From Massilia antarctica (lineage in GTDB: Bacteria; Pseudomonadota; Gammaproteobacteria; Burkholderiales; Burkholderiaceae_D), in the NCBI RefSeq assembly GCF_015689335.1, contig NZ_CP065053.1, forward strand, positions 6,014,001-6,078,000: a DNA stretch of 64,000 nt, given 5' to 3'. The position numbers and the translations under genes are program-made. Position 1 is the stretch's first letter. Each line of letters starts with the position of its first letter. The notes under the pieces were generated by a model, which was not told the origin of the DNA, did no database searches, and saw only the letters and a program-made list of their open reading frames with translations. Of this stretch, positions 63,374 to 64,000 are shown one piece after another.

Positions 63374-64000
63374 TTATGTGTCAAGACCCGCTTGGTTATA
63401 TACGCGTTTTAAGAACAGATCCGGCTTTTCTTCATGCCATTTCTTGAGTGCCTGAACCGGCGTTTGATGGTTTAACGCGCGCTGAGGAATGTTGTGGTTG
63501 TAAATTTTGGCGTAATTGCGCAGCGTTGCTTCGAGCTCGGCTGCGCAACCAAACCGGGTTTGATTAACGATCTCACTGATGCGGCCATTGAAGCGCTCCA
63601 CCATGCCGTTGGTTTGCGGGTGGCGTGGCGGAATGAGCCGGTGCTCAATCTTGAGCTGCTTGCAAAGGATGTCGAACACATGCTTGCCACTGGGTATCCG
63701 GTTGCCCTCGGCGTCTTTTTTCTTACTAGTAAAACGGTCTGTAAATTGACTGCCGTTATCGGTGAGCAGCTTGACGATCTTGACCGGACAGGCTGCCGTC
63801 ACCTTCGCCAGGAAATCGACACTGCTGCTGTCGGTCTGATCGGCGTAGATGTCCATGTAGACCCAGCGCGTTGCACGGTCGATGGCAACGAACAAATAGC
63901 GACGCGCTGTTTCGTCCGGCATCTGCGGCAAGTACTTGATATCTATGTGTAAAAAGCCCGGCTCGTAGTCCTTGAAGGACTTTTTTTCGACCGGCTTTTC
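63374..64000 (-). CDS. IS481-type transposase, 5' end outside window
   Basis: The frame enters from the right edge (KPVEKKSFKDYEPGFLHIDI) and ends at 63374 after more than 200 codons. All three catalytic acids of the rve/DDE core are present: LHIDIKYLP, LLTDNGSQFTDRF and TNGMVERFNGRISE, and the end reads QTPVQALKKWHEEKPDLFLK. Family assignment IS481 rather than IS3 rests on the LHIDIKYLP and ATRWVYMDIY context. A decayed relative lies at 21755-22040. Confidence 0.88.
   Translation of the reverse strand, partial: EKPVEKKSFKDYEPGFLHIDIKYLPQMPDETARRYLFVAIDRATRWVYMDIYADQTDSSSVDFLAKVTAACPVKIVKLLTDNGSQFTDRFTSKKKDAEGNRIPSGKHVFDILCKQLKIEHRLIPPRHPQTNGMVERFNGRISEIVNQTRFGCAAELEATLRNYAKIYNHNIPQRALNHQTPVQALKKWHEEKPDLFLKRVYNQAGLDT

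Overview
The window is high-GC, gene-dense betaproteobacterial chromosome. Gene content and order (guaB-guaA, ratA-rnfH beside smpB, ppsA divergent from its regulator ppsR, many DUF4124-type secreted proteins) point to Burkholderiales, most likely Oxalobacteraceae of the Massilia/Telluria/Janthinobacterium kind. This assignment is inferred from gene content only; no rRNA or tRNA gene was recognised.

Layout. 1-12.5 kb: a very large secreted multicopper oxidase that runs off the left edge, a phosphatidylserine decarboxylase-family protein, uridine kinase, a long-chain acyl-CoA ligase, and a LodA/LodB pair (tryptophylquinone oxidase plus its flavoprotein maturase). 12.5-16.3 kb: a structured non-coding gap ending in a clear terminator, a secreted retropepsin-like protein with degenerate active sites, and a dead group II intron. 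16.3-21.7 kb: a tightly coupled sensory operon (periplasmic binding protein, hybrid histidine kinase, receiver-kinase, porin). 22.2-29.6 kb: housekeeping block guaA, guaB, DUF4124 protein, rnfH, ratA, smpB, Bcr/CflA efflux, dsbC. 29.6-35.9 kb: a run of four exported proteins (M19 dipeptidase with Cys-rich repeats, PLC/P1-type zinc enzyme, an Ig-like unknown, a lipase). 36-38.6 kb: signal peptidase I, a second DUF4124-like protein, and a low-GC island with a CPBP-type membrane protease divergent from a double-glycine-leader peptide.

38.8-43.1 kb is an IS graveyard: an IS66 deletion remnant, an IS4 transposase gene split by an intact 1,426-bp IS3 element with a 3-bp target duplication, a Pro-Thr-repeat lipoprotein, and an IS1380 fragment. 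43.2-51.4 kb returns to core genes: nfeD-SPFH-SDR, a methyltransferase-epimerase operon divergent from a TetR regulator, ppsA and ppsR. 51.4-57.1 kb is a single 1,878-residue DUF4011/SF1 helicase/PD-(D/E)XK nuclease/DUF3320 protein of the type found in anti-phage loci. 57.4-64 kb holds a decayed Rhs polymorphic-toxin locus (core, frameshifted toxin tip, candidate immunity gene) and three further transposase genes or remnants, the last running off the right edge.

The most promising leads for new biology are the double-glycine peptide/CPBP pair, the large helicase-nuclease behind ppsR, the Rhs toxin switched off at a G-run, the four-gene sensor-porin operon, and the repeat-bearing M19 dipeptidase. 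All are readings of the sequence without database searches.
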